Below are positions 61,828 through 64,000 of a stretch of DNA of 64,000 nt, in pieces; positions within the stretch are counted from its first letter, which is position 1; the number at the start of each line of letters is the position of its first letter. The position numbers and the translations under genes are program-made. Source of the stretch: an uncultured bacterium. GTDB taxonomy: Bacteria; Desulfobacterota; GWC2-55-46. The notes below the pieces were generated by a model. The model worked only from the letters and a program-made list of their open reading frames with translations. It did not search any database and was not told where the DNA came from. The DNA is taken from positions 62,001 through 126,000 of the forward strand of contig CAJPGC010000003.1 of assembly GCA_905339405.1 (NCBI GenBank), in the 5' to 3' direction.

Positions 61828-64000
61828 TTACTCCTTCTCAAACCCCTGGCTCGTGAACTTCAGCGTCCGGCTATTCTCCGTGACAGTCCTCACCACGTTA
61901 TCCGGTGCGCCTGAAGGTATCTCAGCCTCTATTTCAAGAGTTACCTTTATGTTCGATCCGACCAAACCAGCCAAATGAGCGATCACCTCATCGGCGATGC
62001 GGCTGGCATCACGGCCTACGCGAGTCGGGTCAAGGATGACCGTTCCATGAAAGCGCTTCGGCTGCACTGACCCAGGTGTAGTAATTACCTTTCCTTCCGG
62101 CGATGTTACTTGTTCTCGTCCTTCCGTCGGTCCCACATGTGCTGCGCCTACTGGTGGCTTTGCACTTTCAGCATCCAATTGCTTGCGCGCTACTTCTGGC
62201 TTCACGAGCAACCCTGGCGCATCAGAATCGGCCAGAGAAACATTTTGACCACCGCGCAGTCCGCGATAGCGGTTGGCGCTTTCATCGAAGCTGTCTGCGA
62301 AGGCGAATGCATCGTGCTCCCATGTCAGCAGCGCGACACCTTCTCGAATCGCGCTTAGCAATACGAAAGAATCCCTGAGCCGAGGTAGGTATAGGTACCG
62401 TCCAAAATCTTCACATAGCTGTCGTATGGCTACGTGATCGCCGCGCCAGAGCGGTATCTTATCAAGCTCCATCCTCAACCGCGAGGCTGCAAAGCCAGTG
62501 ACCAGCAACTCTTCACTCCGCAGTTTTTTACTTGCGCGAACGGCCAACGCATCGTGTCCTGAGATTCTAAGCGCCTGCCACTCGACTGCTGCCTGGGGCG
62601 ATGTCTGTACCGGCACCAGCAGCCATTGATAAGTCTCCGGCAGCCGCGCAGTCACGGTACCGTCTGCTGATGCCTTTTGGGTTTCAGCCTGTTTTACCTG
62701 GTGCGGTGAGAGGTCAAGCACCTCTTTCTCCGACAAGATGGATTCCCATGCGAGATAACGGCGTGCGGCCTCATCAAGATCTTGTAGCCGACTCTTGTCA
62801 GCTGCGAGGAAAACGAGGGTATTTCGATACAGACGAGGCGTATTCCCTCGCAAATCGAGAATAGCCTTGGCGGCGATTATGGCTTCGTTATCAAGCTCCT
62901 TGCTGTATACATAGTCGATACCGAGCACTACAAGTCGTGCATCGAGGTCGTCGGGCACGTCCTGGCCCGAACGGGGCAAGGGATGAACGCGGCTGAATTC
63001 CCCAATCTTACGCAGATCAGCACGAAGTCTTTTTTCGAGCTCCTGCACCACTTTGTCAGGATCACGCTTGAGCTGGTCGGCACGGTCCTCGGCGATTTTG
63101 GTGACTGTGGGCTGGGTCGAGTACCAGTAGCGCGGCCCATCCTGATAGAGATAAGTTGCCGCCCCTGCTAACCGGCGCAGAGCATCGCCGAAAACCGCAG
63201 GCGACTCGCCAGGCATCACGCAGCCGAGTTTTACTTGCCGGTCCTCAAGGCCGCGATGAGCTGCAGCTGCTGTAGGTGCCGACCCGAGATAAATGGTGCG
63301 CGCAACACGCCGAGACGCAGAAAACTTTCCAAGCGTAGGCAGACCGTCAAGTTTCATTGGCAGCGAGTTTGGACCATCCACATCCTTTTCAATAATCGGC
63401 ACCCAATTATCGGAAAGATACCGTGTAAGTTCGAATTGTACGCGCGGATCGTCAATTGATATATTAGCTGGCATTATTAAAGGGTTGCGGTCCCCCTTCT
63501 CCCATAGACTGTGGATCACCGCAGCCATTAAACGGAGTACTCCTCGAGTGCGCTGGAACTTCACAAGGGTGGACCAGTCGGTATATAGCCGGTCAAAGAT
63601 CTCCGGATGGATCGGGTATGCAGCCTTAAGCCTTTTCTCGTACTCGGAGTCTTTGCACTCAGGCGGGAACTCCTGTTGCTGAGTACGGTACATGTCCGCA
63701 AATGCGCGCGCAACCACATCACGATCCTTGAATTGAGTCTGATCGATAAGTGGCTCGAACAGTCTACGCCGCACAATCTCGAACCCTTCCTCAGCGCTGG
63801 CCGGCCGCCACGAGGATTCAACACGCCCCACTACGTTACGCAGCCGGTCGAGCGCTTCTCGCCCGCGCTGTCCGCCTACTTCCACATCGTCTGCCTGGGT
63901 GTGGGGCGAGCCTCCCGTATCCGACGCAGGAAGGCTTATCACCAACAAACAGTTATTAACCAGCTTTGCTGACTCGGTCAGTGCCTGGGCAAAGGTGAAC
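61828..64000 (-). CDS. DUF499-family ATPase, C-terminal part (partial)
   Basis: An open frame of 724 residues that continues past base 64000 without an upstream stop (FTFAQALTESAKLVNNC, then LLVISLPASDT). The sequence KLVNNCLLVISLPASDTGGS, EGFEIVRRRLFEP, YPIHPEIFDRLYTDWSTLVKFQRTRGVLRLMAAVIH and IMPANISIDDPRVQFELTRYL is typical of DUF499 proteins, which are AAA+-type ATPases linked to a DUF1156 methylase in antiphage clusters. The Walker A region is outside the window. A C-terminal 100-residue domain (HGTVILDPTRVGRDASRIAD, SNIKVTLEIEAEIPSGAPDNV) is also present. A DUF1156 methylase gene would be expected just to the right. Confidence 0.85.
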   Translation of the reverse strand, partial: FTFAQALTESAKLVNNCLLVISLPASDTGGSPHTQADDVEVGGQRGREALDRLRNVVGRVESSWRPASAEEGFEIVRRRLFEPLIDQTQFKDRDVVARAFADMYRTQQQEFPPECKDSEYEKRLKAAYPIHPEIFDRLYTDWSTLVKFQRTRGVLRLMAAVIHSLWEKGDRNPLIMPANISIDDPRVQFELTRYLSDNWVPIIEKDVDGPNSLPMKLDGLPTLGKFSASRRVARTIYLGSAPTAAAAHRGLEDRQVKLGCVMPGESPAVFGDALRRLAGAATYLYQDGPRYWYSTQPTVTKIAEDRADQLKRDPDKVVQELEKRLRADLRKIGEFSRVHPLPRSGQDVPDDLDARLVVLGIDYVYSKELDNEAIIAAKAILDLRGNTPRLYRNTLVFLAADKSRLQDLDEAARRYLAWESILSEKEVLDLSPHQVKQAETQKASADGTVTARLPETYQWLLVPVQTSPQAAVEWQALRISGHDALAVRASKKLRSEELLVTGFAASRLRMELDKIPLWRGDHVAIRQLCEDFGRYLYLPRLRDSFVLLSAIREGVALLTWEHDAFAFADSFDESANRYRGLRGGQNVSLADSDAPGLLVKPEVARKQLDAESAKPPVGAAHVGPTEGREQVTSPEGKVITTPGSVQPKRFHGTVILDPTRVGRDASRIADEVIAHLAGLVGSNIKVTLEIEAEIPSGAPDNVVRTVTENSRTLKFTSQGFEKE

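Overview
The window looks like a Gram-negative, GC-rich bacterial chromosome, probably a deltaproteobacterium (Desulfobacterota) or a relative. The evidence is an outer-membrane TolC protein, sigma-54 biology, exosortase/PEP-CTERM genes and a PUFA-synthase-like polyketide synthase. Species cannot be assigned from the sequence alone.

Left part (1-7.9 kb): the edge of a PEP-CTERM/exosortase locus (acyltransferase fragment, CAAX-protease-like membrane protein, NtrC-type regulator), then a secreted protein behind a near-consensus sigma-54 promoter, an RhlE-type helicase, a YgiQ radical SAM protein, a cupredoxin and a CMD-family protein.

Centre (7.9-38.5 kb): one co-directional run of 16 minus-strand genes with gaps of 22 bp or less and many ATGA-type overlaps. 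Read in transcription order it encodes a giant NPD-KS-AT-ACP3-KR synthase, a KS-AT-DH-PPTase synthase, a free ACP, an alkaline-phosphatase-superfamily enzyme, two alpha/beta hydrolases, two SDRs, two radical SAM enzymes and a beta-propeller/methyltransferase fusion. It ends with a TolC channel, an inactive-looking M50 protease/HlyD fusion, a second phosphatase-superfamily enzyme and CysD-CysN. It closes at a strong terminator. I read it as a biosynthesis-plus-export system for a modified, perhaps sulfur-requiring, polyketide or lipid. This is the best candidate for an undescribed pathway. Just upstream lies a PEP-CTERM protein gene with its own sigma-54 promoter, which ties it to the regulator at 1.3 kb. 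Next is a hemerythrin-like gene behind an exact match to the sigma-28 consensus.

Right part (40.5 kb to the end): a genomic island with visibly lower GC. It begins at a tRNA-Ser 3'-end fragment (attachment site) and carries, in order, a HEPN/MNT toxin-antitoxin pair, a tyrosine integrase, a single-chain type IIB topoisomerase (Topo VI B and A fused), a tandem family of unknown small proteins (third copy frameshifted), an AbrB/Doc pair, a SEC-C protein and a nucleotidyltransferase remnant. It ends in a probable antiphage operon: DUF499 ATPase (runs off the window), small PUA/EVE-like protein, 2511-residue double-GHKL sacsin-like protein and SNF2 helicase. The other end of the island is outside the window.
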